The notes beneath the pieces are model-generated. The model searched no databases, was not told the DNA's origin, and saw only the letters and a list, made by a program, of their open reading frames with translations. This document shows positions 18,391-27,200 of a DNA stretch of 64,000 bases, one piece after another (the stretch's first letter is position 1; every line of letters begins with the position of its first letter). The DNA is taken from the NCBI RefSeq assembly GCF_002209565.1, contig NZ_NJIH01000016.1:35375-99374 (forward strand). Reading direction: 5' to 3'. Source of the stretch: Candidimonas nitroreducens (GTDB lineage Bacteria > Pseudomonadota > Gammaproteobacteria > Burkholderiales > Burkholderiaceae_B). The position numbers were made by a program, and so were the translations under genes.

Positions 18391-19095
18391 ATGACCGATC
18401 TGTCCGCCTTCCCCATCACCCAGAAATGGCCGGCCGCGCATCCCGACCGCCTGCAGCTCTATTCCCTGCCTACGCCCAACGGTGTGAAGGTGTCCATCAT
18501 GCTCGAAGAGATCGGGCTGCCCTACGAGGTTCATCTGGTGCGCTTCGACCAGAAGGATCAGATGTCGCCCGAGTTCCTGTCGCTCAGCCCGAACAACAAG
18601 ATCCCGGCCATCCTGGATCCCAACGGCCCGGATGGCCGCCCGCTGGGCCTGTTCGAGTCCGGCGCCATCCTGGTCTACCTGGCCGGCAAGACCGGCAAGC
18701 TGCTGCCGCGCGACGTGGCGGGGCGCTACGAAACCCTGCAATGGCTGATGTTCCAGATGGGCGGCATAGGCCCGATGTTCGGCCAGCTGGGCTTCTTCAA
18801 CAAGTTCGCCGGCAAGGACTACGAGGACAAGCGCCCGCGCGACCGCTACGTGGCCGAAGCGCGCCGCCTGCTGGGCGTGCTGGACGGCCGCCTTGCCGGC
18901 CGCAAGTGGATCATGGGCGATGAATACACCATTGCCGACATTGCTACCTTCCCCTGGGTGCGCAACCTTATCGGCTTCTACGAAGCCGGCGAGCTGGTGG
19001 GCTTTCAGGATTTCGCTCAAGTGCGAAGAGTGCTCGATACCTTCGTGGCCCGGCCGGCGGTAGTGCGGGGCCTGGAGATTCCCAAAAGAGCGTGA
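18391..19095 (+). CDS. glutathione S-transferase, YfcG/Ure2-like
   Basis: This 234-residue protein has a thioredoxin-fold N-terminal domain with LYSLPTPNGVKVSIMLEEIGLPYEV. SPNNKIPAILD gives the cis-Pro, and LFESGAILVYLA the Glu-Ser glutathione site. A helical C-terminal domain includes ADIATFPWV. The TPNGxK motif and overall length match the YfcG/YghU group, which has disulfide reductase and peroxidase activity with glutathione. CTGGAG lies before the ATG at 18391. Single gene. Confidence 0.88.
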   Translation: MTDLSAFPITQKWPAAHPDRLQLYSLPTPNGVKVSIMLEEIGLPYEVHLVRFDQKDQMSPEFLSLSPNNKIPAILDPNGPDGRPLGLFESGAILVYLAGKTGKLLPRDVAGRYETLQWLMFQMGGIGPMFGQLGFFNKFAGKDYEDKRPRDRYVAEARRLLGVLDGRLAGRKWIMGDEYTIADIATFPWVRNLIGFYEAGELVGFQDFAQVRRVLDTFVARPAVVRGLEIPKRA

Positions 19096-19144
19096 TCTAT
19101 CGAATCGATAGGGCGCCGCGCCGCTGCCGATTTTCATCTGGGTG

Positions 19145-20041
19145 CTATACGATGCCGCCGAGCTGGTTCCAGGTGGCATCGAACGCCGTGCAGAACATCT
19201 CGGCCAGCTTCGACAAGGGGCGGTTGCGGTGCTGCGTCAGGTACACCGCCAATTTTGCCCGGCTGGTGTAGGGGCGCACTACAAGATCGGAAAATGCCCC
19301 GGCGGCGACAGCCGTGGTGTCGACGATGGCTACGCCGGCCCCGGCCAGGCAGAACCAGCAGGCCGTCTGGCCCGAGCGCACTTCCACATTTGTGTGGATC
19401 AGGTCGGCGTATTTGCCGTAAAGATCCTGGTTGCTTATCCCGTAGGTAATCGCCTGGGGAAACGATATGACGTTGTGTTCGAGCAGATCCACGGGCCGCA
19501 CGCGACGCCTGGCGGCAAGCGGGTGGCCCGCGGGCATCACGCAGACCAGCTCGCACGGATAGCGTTTCAGGATCGCGAGGTTGGGATGGCTTTGCGGGCT
19601 GAGCGACAGGCCGATATCGGATACGCCGTCAACCAGAGACCTTACCAATAAGTGGGGGATCAGCAGGTCGATCTTGATCGATGCGTCGGGCACCATCTTC
19701 GTTAGCGCCGTTGCGGCCTTGGGTACTACGGTCGCGCCCAGGCTGGGCGAAATGGCTACGTGCAGCGATCCCGAGGTAGGCGCCGCAAGCTCTTGAGTGA
19801 GATCTTTGAAGCGCTCCACGCGCTGCCACAGTTGGTCGACCTCTTCATAAAGGCGCAATGCGCTGGGCGTAGGAACCAATCGCCCCTTGACTCTTTCGAA
19901 CAGTGCCAGCCCGGCGGCCCGTTCGGCGGCGCCGAGCAGCTTGCTGACGGCGGGAGATGAGACATGCATGAGGCTGGCGGCGTCTTTGATGGAGCCGGTC
20001 TGCATGACGTTCCGAAAGACTTCTATCTGCCTCAGGTTCAT
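19145..20041 (-). CDS. LysR-family transcriptional regulator
   Basis: This 298-residue regulator has an N-terminal helix-turn-helix (QIEVFRNVMQTGSIKDAASLMHVSSPAVSKLLGAAERAAGLALFER, residues 5-50). An effector-binding domain follows from about 90. It is divergent from the dioxygenase/Bug pair with a 119-bp gap holding a T-N11-A-type inverted repeat, so it probably activates that pair. The inducer is unknown. Confidence 0.92.
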   Translation of the reverse strand: MNLRQIEVFRNVMQTGSIKDAASLMHVSSPAVSKLLGAAERAAGLALFERVKGRLVPTPSALRLYEEVDQLWQRVERFKDLTQELAAPTSGSLHVAISPSLGATVVPKAATALTKMVPDASIKIDLLIPHLLVRSLVDGVSDIGLSLSPQSHPNLAILKRYPCELVCVMPAGHPLAARRRVRPVDLLEHNVISFPQAITYGISNQDLYGKYADLIHTNVEVRSGQTACWFCLAGAGVAIVDTTAVAAGAFSDLVVRPYTSRAKLAVYLTQHRNRPLSKLAEMFCTAFDATWNQLGGIV

Positions 20042-20059
20042 CGCTGTCTCCCAAATTGG

Positions 20060-20074
20060 TTAACTTAAGGTTAA
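20060..20074. promoter_or_regulatory. LysR-box-like inverted repeat
   Basis: TTAAC, 5 nt, GTTAA within the LysR/dioxygenase divergent region, fitting the T-N11-A pattern of LysR sites. A second inverted repeat AATAAAT-CA-ATTTATT lies at 20086-20101 and overlaps the probable promoter of the dioxygenase gene. Confidence 0.5.
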
Positions 20075-20160
20075 TCTAATAGCTGAATAAATCAATTTAT
20101 TTATGCGGAAAGGCCTGCCAGAATTTCACCACGTACACCAGCCGTTGGGGAGTTTCTGGT

Positions 20161-21285
20161 ATGCAAGCAGCAAGTTCGGCGCAGTTGGCGCTACCTGTCG
20201 ATCACCCGTCCGTATGGACAGCAGGCGATTTTGCCGATGATGATTCCTGGCTGTGTTATCTGAGCGATGAGCAGGCGGGCCAGTTGCTGGCGTTAGTGGC
20301 TGGCGGCGAGCCCAGCGAGGTCATGGCCAGTTCCCGGGCTGCAATGGCGTCGTTGCTGCCCTCGTTCGTTCCTGTGGTCGAGCAACTGAAGCGCGATCTC
20401 CGTTTGCGTGGCTTTGTCTTGCTGCGTGGCGTCCCGGTTCAGGACATGAGCCAGGAACAGGCCGGCATGGCCTTCTGGGCAATCGGCCTCCTGATGGGGG
20501 TCGGGCTGACCCAGAATGCCCGCTCGGATCTGATATGCCCAGTCACCGATATGGGCGTGCGTTTCGGCTATTCCGAAGCAACCACGCAGCACAATGCGCG
20601 TGGCTACCAGAGCCGTGCCGATTTGAATTATCACTGCGATCCTACCGACGTCGTGGCGTTGTTGTGCCTGCGCAAGGCCAAGTCGGGGGGGCAGAGCTCC
20701 ATTGTCAGTACGCCGGCGATCTACAACGAAATGCTGCGCGCACACCCCAGGCAGCTCGAGTTATTGATGCGCGGATTCCCCTACGACCGCAAAGGAGAGG
20801 AGTCTCCCGGCGAAGCCCCTGTCACGGAAAGAATTCCGGTTTTTCGCCGGCATGCTTCGCGTGTGAGCTGCCGCTATGCCCGTTCTTACATCATTGGAGC
20901 AGCCCTGAAGCTGGGCGTCGACCTGACCAGCCAGGAACAGGAAGCTTTGGACTGCTTTGATGCGCTTGCGCGCCGTGAAGACATGGCTCTCAAGATGTCG
21001 TTCGAACCCGGCGACATACAGCTTCTCAATAATTTCACCGTGATCCATGGCCGTACCTCGTACGAAGACCATGCCGAGCCGGAGTTGCGGCGCTTTCTGT
21101 ACCGATTATGGCTGCATCTGGGGGACGAGGCTCCCTGGAGCGAGGAATGCGAGGCCATGCGTTGGGCGTTTGCCCGCTTCGGCAAACTGGGGCTCAATGT
21201 TTCACAGATCGAGGCTGGCCAAATGGCGCGAGTCGCCGCCTCGCCCGACAAACTTGCGGCTGCGGATGCGCCGTCGAATCAATAA
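20161..21285 (+). CDS. TauD/TfdA-like Fe(II)/2-oxoglutarate dioxygenase
   Basis: This 374-residue protein carries the facial triad of the family: His158 and Asp160 in YHCDPTD, and His296 in VIHGRTSY. Arg311 or Arg315 in RRFLYRLW is the 2-oxoglutarate anchor. Such enzymes hydroxylate small organic acids or sulfonates. The Bug receptor gene 6 bp downstream suggests the substrate is imported from outside. The divergent LysR gene likely controls both. The exact substrate cannot be named. Confidence 0.85.
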   Translation: MQAASSAQLALPVDHPSVWTAGDFADDDSWLCYLSDEQAGQLLALVAGGEPSEVMASSRAAMASLLPSFVPVVEQLKRDLRLRGFVLLRGVPVQDMSQEQAGMAFWAIGLLMGVGLTQNARSDLICPVTDMGVRFGYSEATTQHNARGYQSRADLNYHCDPTDVVALLCLRKAKSGGQSSIVSTPAIYNEMLRAHPRQLELLMRGFPYDRKGEESPGEAPVTERIPVFRRHASRVSCRYARSYIIGAALKLGVDLTSQEQEALDCFDALARREDMALKMSFEPGDIQLLNNFTVIHGRTSYEDHAEPELRRFLYRLWLHLGDEAPWSEECEAMRWAFARFGKLGLNVSQIEAGQMARVAASPDKLAAADAPSNQ

Positions 21286-21291
21286 GGAGAG

Positions 21292-22254
21292 ATGATGAAA
21301 AGATTATTTGCGCTGGTTTTTGCCGGCATGCTCTGTTCGGCGGCAGTGCAGGCGCAGGGCTGGCCGACTAAGACTGTACATGTGATTGTCCCGTACGGCC
21401 CCGGTTCTACCCCTGATACGATCGCGCGCCTGATTTTCGACCGGGTACAGAAAAATACCGGCCAATCGATGATCGTGGAAAACAAAAGCGGGGCCGCCGG
21501 CATGATAGGGGCGCAGTATGTGGCGAGATCGGCCCCTGACGGTTCGACGCTTATGCTTGCGCCCGCGGGCCCGCTGGAAACCAATGCCTTGCTGTACAAG
21601 AAGATGTCTTATGATCCGCTGAAAGACTTGGCCCCTGTGATGCTGGTGGCGCAGACACCCACCGTGCTCGTGGTAAGCAAGGACGTCAAGGCCGGAAACA
21701 TCAAGCAATTGCTGGGTGAAATGCAGGCTGATCAGGGGCACATGTCCTATGCGTCTCCGGGAGTGGGCACGCTAGGGCATCTCGACATGGCTTATCTGGT
21801 TTCCCGGGCGCACGCGCATATTCCCCATATCGCCTATCAGGGCTCGCCGAAAATCATTACCGCATTGATCCGCGGCGACGTGCAGATGGCGGCATTGCCG
21901 CCGCTGGCGGTCATGCCGATGATCAAGGCGGGAAGAATCAAGCCAATTGCCGTCATCGGCCCCAAGCGCAGCTTCCTGCTGCCGGACGTCCCGACGCTGA
22001 AGGAGCAGGGCATCGATTTCGGCCCCGTGGGCTGGTTCGGGATGGCGACGGCCGCCGGCGTGCCGCAGGCTACGCTGGAGGAAATGCATCGACAGATAGC
22101 ATTGGCTCTCGAGGATCCCATGGTTGCAAAGAGCTACCGTGCGCAAGGCCTGGAGACCGCCGATTTGGGGCCGCAAGCTTTTTCGGCGTATATCCAAGAA
22201 GATATGAAGCTCTGGCGCCCCATCATTGCTCAAAACCACATATCGCTGGATTGA
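21292..22254 (+). CDS. Bug/TctC-family periplasmic solute receptor
   Basis: This 320-residue exported receptor has a signal peptide (1-20, cleavage after VQA-Q). Family motifs are VHVIVPYGPGSTPDTIARLI and MIVENKSGAAGMIGAQ. AAGGAGAG lies directly before ATGATG at 21292, giving two possible starts three bases apart. It is cotranscribed with the dioxygenase. It has no TctAB permease beside it, so it may work with one of the two tctBA pairs elsewhere in this window or beyond. Confidence 0.9.
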   Translation: MMKRLFALVFAGMLCSAAVQAQGWPTKTVHVIVPYGPGSTPDTIARLIFDRVQKNTGQSMIVENKSGAAGMIGAQYVARSAPDGSTLMLAPAGPLETNALLYKKMSYDPLKDLAPVMLVAQTPTVLVVSKDVKAGNIKQLLGEMQADQGHMSYASPGVGTLGHLDMAYLVSRAHAHIPHIAYQGSPKIITALIRGDVQMAALPPLAVMPMIKAGRIKPIAVIGPKRSFLLPDVPTLKEQGIDFGPVGWFGMATAAGVPQATLEEMHRQIALALEDPMVAKSYRAQGLETADLGPQAFSAYIQEDMKLWRPIIAQNHISLD

Positions 22255-22267
22255 TCTGTTTTTCGTG

Positions 22268-22306
22268 CCGGAGGGCGGCGCATATCTTTATTGTGCCGCC
22301 GTCCGG
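22268..22306 (+). terminator. large hairpin after the Bug gene
   Basis: A 15-bp near-perfect stem (22268-22282 with 22292-22306; one mismatch and one G-U pair) around the loop TATCTTTAT, 13 bp after the stop codon. There is no T run behind it, so it may be Rho-assisted or only a stabilising 3' end. Confidence 0.5.
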
Positions 22307-22478
22307 GGCACGGAGGCGCATCCGCCCGCGCCGCGCGCCGCCGGCCCGGAAATTTCTCGGCATCGAACCGCCGGCGCGCCCGGCAAAGCCGTGCTCGCGT
22401 CCTGCCGATGAACCGGAATTTGCGATGTGCCGGCGTGGGCTTCCTGCTTTCGGGCATTGACAATGCCTACGAATCATA

Positions 22479-22506
22479 ATATCGTACGATATATCTTTAG
22501 ATATAT
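22479..22506. promoter_or_regulatory. two overlapping operators upstream of the PadR gene
   Basis: ATATCGTACGATAT (22479-22492) is a perfect 14-bp palindrome. ATATATCT-TT-AGATATAT (22489-22506) is a perfect 8-2-8 inverted repeat overlapping it by four bases. The ATG follows at 22520. They are well placed for autorepression by the PadR/YqjI-like protein. Confidence 0.65.
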
Positions 22507-22519
22507 TTGAGGCGAAATT

Positions 22520-23215
22520 ATGTATTCGTGGAGCAAATTCTTTTTTGGCCGCTTGCAGCATCACGGCTGCTCGGTCTTTCCCGACGAGACGGGGGGCGGC
22601 CATCACGGGCGTCACGGCCATCAAGGGCGGGGCGGTGGCCGCGGCCGGCATGGTGACTGGGACGGCGGCCCGGGCGACGAGGGTGGGCGCTTGACGCGCG
22701 GGCGCAAGTTCAGCGCCGACGACCTGCAGCTCATGCTGCTGGCTTTGCTCGAAGAGCGGCCCAGCCATGGCTACGAACTGATCAAAGAGCTGGAGTCGCG
22801 ATCCAATGGCTCCTACAGCCCCAGCCCCGGCGTGGTCTACCCTGCGCTCGCCTATCTGGCGGATCTGGACTACGCCACTGTTCAGGCCGAAGGCAACCGC
22901 AAGCGCTTTCAGGTCGCCCCTGCGGGCCAGGCGCATCTGCTTGCCAATCGCGATCGCGTGCAACTGCTGTTCTCGGTGCTGAGCCATATGGCGCGCAAGA
23001 TGGCCTGGATGAAGCGCGCCTGGAACGGCGAGGCGGCGGAGGGTGCGGCCGATGCCGAAGAGCAGGACGGCTGGCTGTCTGAATTCGTGGCCGCGCGGCG
23101 CGCGCTGAAAATGGCGCTGCTGCGCCGCAGCGACGCGGCGGCCGACGAGCAGCGGCGCATTGCCGCCATACTCCAGCGGGCCACGGCAGAGATTCTCGAC
23201 GGCGCGGCGCAATGA
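22520..23215 (+). CDS. yqjI: PadR-family regulator, YqjI-like (metal-responsive)
   Basis: This 231-residue protein has a His/Gly-rich N-terminal extension (HHGCS, HHGRHGHQGRGGGRGRH, residues 14-46). A PadR winged helix follows: LQLMLLALLEERPSHGYELIKELESRSNGSYSPSPGVVYPALAYL. E. coli YqjI has the same build: a nickel-binding His-rich tail in front of a PadR domain that represses yqjH. The next gene here is a YqjH-like siderophore-interacting protein, which supports the match. The His-rich segment would be the metal sensor. Confidence 0.85.
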   Translation: MYSWSKFFFGRLQHHGCSVFPDETGGGHHGRHGHQGRGGGRGRHGDWDGGPGDEGGRLTRGRKFSADDLQLMLLALLEERPSHGYELIKELESRSNGSYSPSPGVVYPALAYLADLDYATVQAEGNRKRFQVAPAGQAHLLANRDRVQLLFSVLSHMARKMAWMKRAWNGEAAEGAADAEEQDGWLSEFVAARRALKMALLRRSDAAADEQRRIAAILQRATAEILDGAAQ

Positions 23216-23354
23216 ACCCGCGCGCCGGCGCACGCCCGTTTCTTCCGTTTCTTCTTAGTCTCGCCTGTTCCCATTAGCCCTGGTGCTGCGCGGCACGTGT
23301 CGTACGCTGCAGCGGCCCAGGGTGCGCATACCAACACACATCAAGAGGTATTAC

Positions 23355-24311
23355 ATGACCACGAGTCAAAATGCAGTCCCGGCCCAAAAGGGCGGGGCTG
23401 AGCAAGGTTTTCATGCGGCCGGCGCGGCACAAGCATCGGGAACCGCTACGTCCAGTGCTGCCACTGCTGCTGCCATCGCCGGTGCCGCGGCATCCGCCAC
23501 GCCCAGCGCCTTGCAGGTGGCGAAGCTACGCCATCCGCTCAAGGCGCGCATGCTGCGGGTGCGCCGAGTCGCCCGCGTCACGCCCCATATGCTGCGGATC
23601 ACGCTGGGCGGCGATGAACTGGCGGGCTTTGTCTCGGCTTCGTTCGACGATCACGTGAAGCTGTTTTTCCCGCACGAGGCCGGCGCCGTGCCGGTGCTGC
23701 CGGTTCTTGGCGAGCGCGGCCCGGAATTTCCCGCCGGCCAGCCCAAGCCGCAGACACGCGACTACACGCCGCGCCGCTACGACGCCGATGCGCGCGAGCT
23801 GGACATCGACTTCGTGCTGCACGGCGAGGGCACGGCTGCGTCGTGGGCCGCTCGGGCGCAGGTGGGCGACTATCTGGGGGTGGCGGGGCCGCGCGGCTCT
23901 TTCGTCATTCCCCAGGAATTCGACTGGCATCTGCTGATCGGCGACGAAACCGCACTGCCGGCCATCGCGCGCCGCGTCGCGGAGCTGCCCGCCGGCAAGC
24001 GGGTGCTGGCCGTAGTCGAGACCGCCAGCCCCAATGCCCGTCTGGCCTTCGACACGCGTGCCGACCTGCACATGCACTGGGTGCACGGCGGCGCGCCGGC
24101 GGCCGATGGCATCGGCCCGCTGGAACGCGTGGTGCGGCGCCTGGTGCTGCCGGAAGGCGAAGGCTATGTCTGGGCCGCCGGAGAATCCCTCGCCATCCGC
24201 GCCGTGCGCGAGTATCTGGTGCGCGAGCGTGGCCTGCACAAGTCGCGCATCCGCGCCGCCAGCTACTGGCGCCGCGACGGCGGGCCGGGCCACGAAGTGA
24301 TGGAAGACTGA
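23355..24311 (+). CDS. siderophore-interacting protein (YqjH-like ferric reductase)
   Basis: This 318-residue FAD/NADPH-dependent reductase releases iron from ferric siderophores. After an Ala-rich N-terminus of about 50 residues come the FAD-binding RDYTPRRYDADARELDIDFVLHG, GPRGSF, and LLIGDETALPAIARRVAELP. The C-terminus reads YVWAAGESLAIRAVREYLV...SYWRRDGGPGHEVMED, typical of the family. AAGAGGT precedes the ATG at 23355. It is downstream of the YqjI-like regulator and probably its target. Confidence 0.9.
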   Translation: MTTSQNAVPAQKGGAEQGFHAAGAAQASGTATSSAATAAAIAGAAASATPSALQVAKLRHPLKARMLRVRRVARVTPHMLRITLGGDELAGFVSASFDDHVKLFFPHEAGAVPVLPVLGERGPEFPAGQPKPQTRDYTPRRYDADARELDIDFVLHGEGTAASWAARAQVGDYLGVAGPRGSFVIPQEFDWHLLIGDETALPAIARRVAELPAGKRVLAVVETASPNARLAFDTRADLHMHWVHGGAPAADGIGPLERVVRRLVLPEGEGYVWAAGESLAIRAVREYLVRERGLHKSRIRAASYWRRDGGPGHEVMED

Positions 24312-24354
24312 AACGTCGCGCTGCCTGCGCCAGCGGCGCCCGCCGGGGTTGCCG

Positions 24355-24810
24355 TCACCGAGTCTCTTGACCGTCGCCGCTGACCAGGGGCTCGAGCGCG
24401 CGGCGCAGCGCCGCGGGCAGCGATACCGGGCGGCGCGACTGGCGGTCGACGTAGACGTGCACGAAGTGACCGTGTGCGGCCGTCAACGGCTCGCCTTCGC
24501 GGAATATGCCGAGCTCGTAGCGCACGCTGGAATTGCCCAGCCTGGCTACGCATACCGCCGCCTCGATGCGGTCGGGAAAGGCGATCGACGAGAAATACTG
24601 GCAGCCGGTCTCGACCACCAGGCCTATCACCTCGCTGTTGGCGATGTCCAGCGCCCCGGCGTCGACCAGGTAGCGGTTGACGGCCGTATCGAAGTACGAG
24701 TAGTAGGTGACGTTGTTCACGTGGCCGTATACGTCGTTGTCCATCCAGCGGGTATCGATGGGCAGGAAGTGGCGGAAGTCGGATCGGGGGCGGGGCGTGG
24801 GCCGGCTCAT
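24355..24810 (-). CDS. acyl-CoA thioesterase, hotdog fold
   Basis: This 151-residue protein has the 4-hydroxybenzoyl-CoA thioesterase-type motif [28 protein letters not shown]. Asp24 or Asp26 is the candidate catalytic residue. It hydrolyses acyl-CoA; the chain type is unknown. The start MSRPTP at 24810 best fits the fold; an upstream ATG at 24852 adds 14 residues of basic sequence. Neither has a clear ribosome site. Convergent with the siderophore gene. Confidence 0.85.
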   Translation of the reverse strand: MSRPTPRPRSDFRHFLPIDTRWMDNDVYGHVNNVTYYSYFDTAVNRYLVDAGALDIANSEVIGLVVETGCQYFSSIAFPDRIEAAVCVARLGNSSVRYELGIFREGEPLTAAHGHFVHVYVDRQSRRPVSLPAALRRALEPLVSGDGQETR

Positions 24811-25001
24811 GAAGTAAGGTGTAAGCTTGGGTTGAATGGAACGCGGGCGCATGGCCAGGCTATGGGGGGGTGGCCGTGCCTTGCCTTGCCGTCGGGATTC
24901 CCTGCCGGTGCGGGCTCGCTGGGTATCTTCAACCATAATAGCCTACGACGCGCCGGGCCGAATGCCAGGCCGCGGCGGTGGAAAGAACGTCTGGAAGTTC
25001 G

Positions 25002-25652
25002 ATGAAATTCGAAGCAGTAATTTTTGATTGCGATGGCGTGCTGGTCGACAGCGAGGCCACCACCTCGGGCGTGTTGCGCGACATGCTCGAAGAGCTGGGC
25101 TGGCGCATGAGCCACGAGGAATGCCACGAGGCCTTTCTGGGCAAGGCGCTCCAGGACGAGTTGGCCCTGATCCATAGCCGCACCGGCGTCCTGCCGGGCG
25201 AAGAATGGATCGAGCAGTTCCGGCTGCGGCGCAATGCGGCGCTGGCGGTCGGCCTGCAGCCCATACCCGGCGTGCACGATGCGCTGGCGCAGATATCCGC
25301 TCGCTGGCGCTCGAATATCGCCTGCGCCTCGGGGGCCGACCGGGGCAAGATCCTCATGCAGCTCAAGAAGGTGCGGCTCATAGACTATTTTGCCGATCGC
25401 ACCTTCAGCGGCCAAGAGATGGCCCGCAACAAGCCGTACCCCGACGTTTACCAGGCCGCCATGGCCGCGCTGGGGGTAGAGGCACGGCGCTGCGCCGTGG
25501 TGGAAGACAGCGTTCCGGGCGTCACGGCCGGCGTGGCGGCCGGCGCCACCGTCTATGCCTATGCGCCGCAGGGCAATGCCGATGCGCTGCACCGGGCGGG
25601 CGCCAGTCATATCTTCACCGACATGGCCGAGCTGCCGGCCCTGCTGAGCTGA
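25002..25652 (+). CDS. HAD-superfamily phosphatase (beta-phosphoglucomutase-like subgroup)
   Basis: This 216-residue protein has the HAD motifs: VIFDCDGVLVDSE (nucleophile Asp9, acid Asp11), ACASGA as motif II, Lys in RNKPYPDVY as motif III, and VVEDSVPGVTAG as motif IV. A helical cap lies between motifs I and II. It is probably a phosphoglycolate- or sugar-phosphate phosphatase. GGAAG lies before the ATG at 25002. Divergent from the thioesterase gene. Confidence 0.88.
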   Translation: MKFEAVIFDCDGVLVDSEATTSGVLRDMLEELGWRMSHEECHEAFLGKALQDELALIHSRTGVLPGEEWIEQFRLRRNAALAVGLQPIPGVHDALAQISARWRSNIACASGADRGKILMQLKKVRLIDYFADRTFSGQEMARNKPYPDVYQAAMAALGVEARRCAVVEDSVPGVTAGVAAGATVYAYAPQGNADALHRAGASHIFTDMAELPALLS

Positions 25653-25727
25653 AGCAGCCCGGCGCCCCCCATCGGGACGCCATTGTTTCCGCAGTATTCA
25701 TGCAGTGTTTGAATCAAGAGGAAAATT

Positions 25728-26093
25728 ATGGATTCGCCCTTATATCCCGCCGCAACGCGCGAGCTTGCCCGCCAGCGTTCCGAAGCGGCTCCCGAAACCA
25801 TGGCCGCGTTCAAGGCCTTCAGTGCGCAGGTGTTTGCCGACGGGGCCTTGTCGCGCAAGATGAAGCAGATTATTGCCGTTGCCGTCGCGCACGTCACGCA
25901 GTGCCCGTACTGTATCCGCGGGCACTCCGAGCTGGCGGTGAAGGAGGGCGCAAGCGACCAGGAACTCATGGAGGCGATCTGGGTGGCCGCCGAGATGCGG
26001 GCAGGCGGTGCGTACGCGCATTCCACCTTGGCCCTGGACGCATGCAACCATGCACGTGCTCGCCAGGAGGAGCGCGGCAAGCCGTCTTCCTGA
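25728..26093 (+). CDS. carboxymuconolactone decarboxylase / AhpD-like protein
   Basis: This 121-residue helical protein has the AhpD active-site pattern CPYCIRGH (Cys59, Cys62, His66). The two cysteines imply a disulfide-based alkylhydroperoxidase activity rather than lactone decarboxylation. The sequence AEMRAGGAYAHSTLA is typical of the small AhpD-like group. Single gene 75 bp after the HAD gene; no ahpC nearby. Confidence 0.88.
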   Translation: MDSPLYPAATRELARQRSEAAPETMAAFKAFSAQVFADGALSRKMKQIIAVAVAHVTQCPYCIRGHSELAVKEGASDQELMEAIWVAAEMRAGGAYAHSTLALDACNHARARQEERGKPSS

Positions 26094-26161
26094 GCCACGG
26101 GTGGGCTATACGGCGGACAAGCCTGGCTCATACAAGAGTCCGGCTTGTCCGCCGCCTTGAA

Positions 26162-27034
26162 TCAGGCCGCCGCTGGCTGCGCGCGCAATTGTTCCCGCAG
26201 CGCCGACAGCGCGGCGCTGGATTCGCCGCGGCGCCAGATCAGCGGCGTAACGATGCGCGCATGGGCATCGGGCAGGCGGTGCCGGGCAAGGCCCTGGTGC
26301 TGCGTGGTGGCCAGCACGGACTCCGGAATCAGCGCCACGCCCGCGCCGGCCGCCACGCAGGCGACGATGGCGTGGTACGAGGCCAGTTCCAGCACCCTTA
26401 CCACGGGCTGCCTGCCGTGGCCGATCCAGCGTTCCAGGGCGCGGCGATAGGCGCAGCCGTTGGGAAAGGCCACCAGCGAGTCGCCGGCCACGTCTTGCGG
26501 GCGCGCGATGCGCGGATGGCCGGCTGCCGAGATGATCACCAGCCTTTCGGCGAACAGCGGCATGGAGCACAAATTGCCGCCCTGCGGGGTTTCAGCGACG
26601 AAGGCGGCGTCGAGCTGGCGCTGCGCGACCGCGGCCGTGAGCGAGTCATTGGTGCCCGTGACGAGTTCGACGCGCACTTCGGGATAGGCGTGGTGGTAGC
26701 CGGCCAGCACCTGCGGCAGGCGGCTGGCCGCGGTGCTTTCGAGCGCCCCGATCTTCAAAGTGCCGCTGGGCTGCGAGCCCGATACGGCACTGCGCGCTTC
26801 TTCGGATAGCTGCAGCAGCTTGTCGGCATAGGCCAGCAGCATCTCGCCGCTGGGCGTGATGAGCAGCCGCTGTTTGTCGCGGTAGAACAATTGCGTGCCG
26901 ACCGCGGCTTCGAGCTGGCGGACGCGAGCGCTGACGCTGGACTGGACGCGGTGCAGTTTGCGCGCGGCCTTGAGCACCCCGCCTTCGTCCACCACGGCCT
27001 TGAAAATACGCAGGTCGGCCAGTTCCAGTTCCAT
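26162..27034 (-). CDS. LysR-family transcriptional regulator
   Basis: This 290-residue regulator has an N-terminal helix-turn-helix (LRIFKAVVDEGGVLKAARKLHRVQSSVSARVRQLE, residues 8-42) and a C-terminal effector domain. It resembles the group that faces YbfB/YjiJ-type MFS exporters. It is divergent from such a gene, and the gap carries three exact half-sites at 27127-27155, which are likely its operator. Effector unknown. Confidence 0.92.
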   Translation of the reverse strand: MELELADLRIFKAVVDEGGVLKAARKLHRVQSSVSARVRQLEAAVGTQLFYRDKQRLLITPSGEMLLAYADKLLQLSEEARSAVSGSQPSGTLKIGALESTAASRLPQVLAGYHHAYPEVRVELVTGTNDSLTAAVAQRQLDAAFVAETPQGGNLCSMPLFAERLVIISAAGHPRIARPQDVAGDSLVAFPNGCAYRRALERWIGHGRQPVVRVLELASYHAIVACVAAGAGVALIPESVLATTQHQGLARHRLPDAHARIVTPLIWRRGESSAALSALREQLRAQPAAA

Positions 27035-27126
27035 GGTGTTCCTTTACCGGGCAGCGGCGCGGCGGGCGATGCTGCGCTGCCCGCCGCTGTTCTCAACCCT
27101 GCATGAGTTTCGCGTGATGCCGTATA

Positions 27127-27155
27127 TGTTCTTCGAATAAGAACAATATGTTCTT
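27127..27155. promoter_or_regulatory. three alternating half-sites between LysR and MFS genes
   Basis: TGTTCTT (27127-27133), AAGAACA (27139-27145), TGTTCTT (27149-27155), all exact. They form two overlapping perfect inverted repeats with 5-nt and 3-nt spacers that share the middle element. Consistent with a LysR-type site with a recognition and an activation part. Confidence 0.65.
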
Positions 27156-27200
27156 TATATTTCATTATACGAGAATAAATAAAAAGACTAGCATGTGCAC

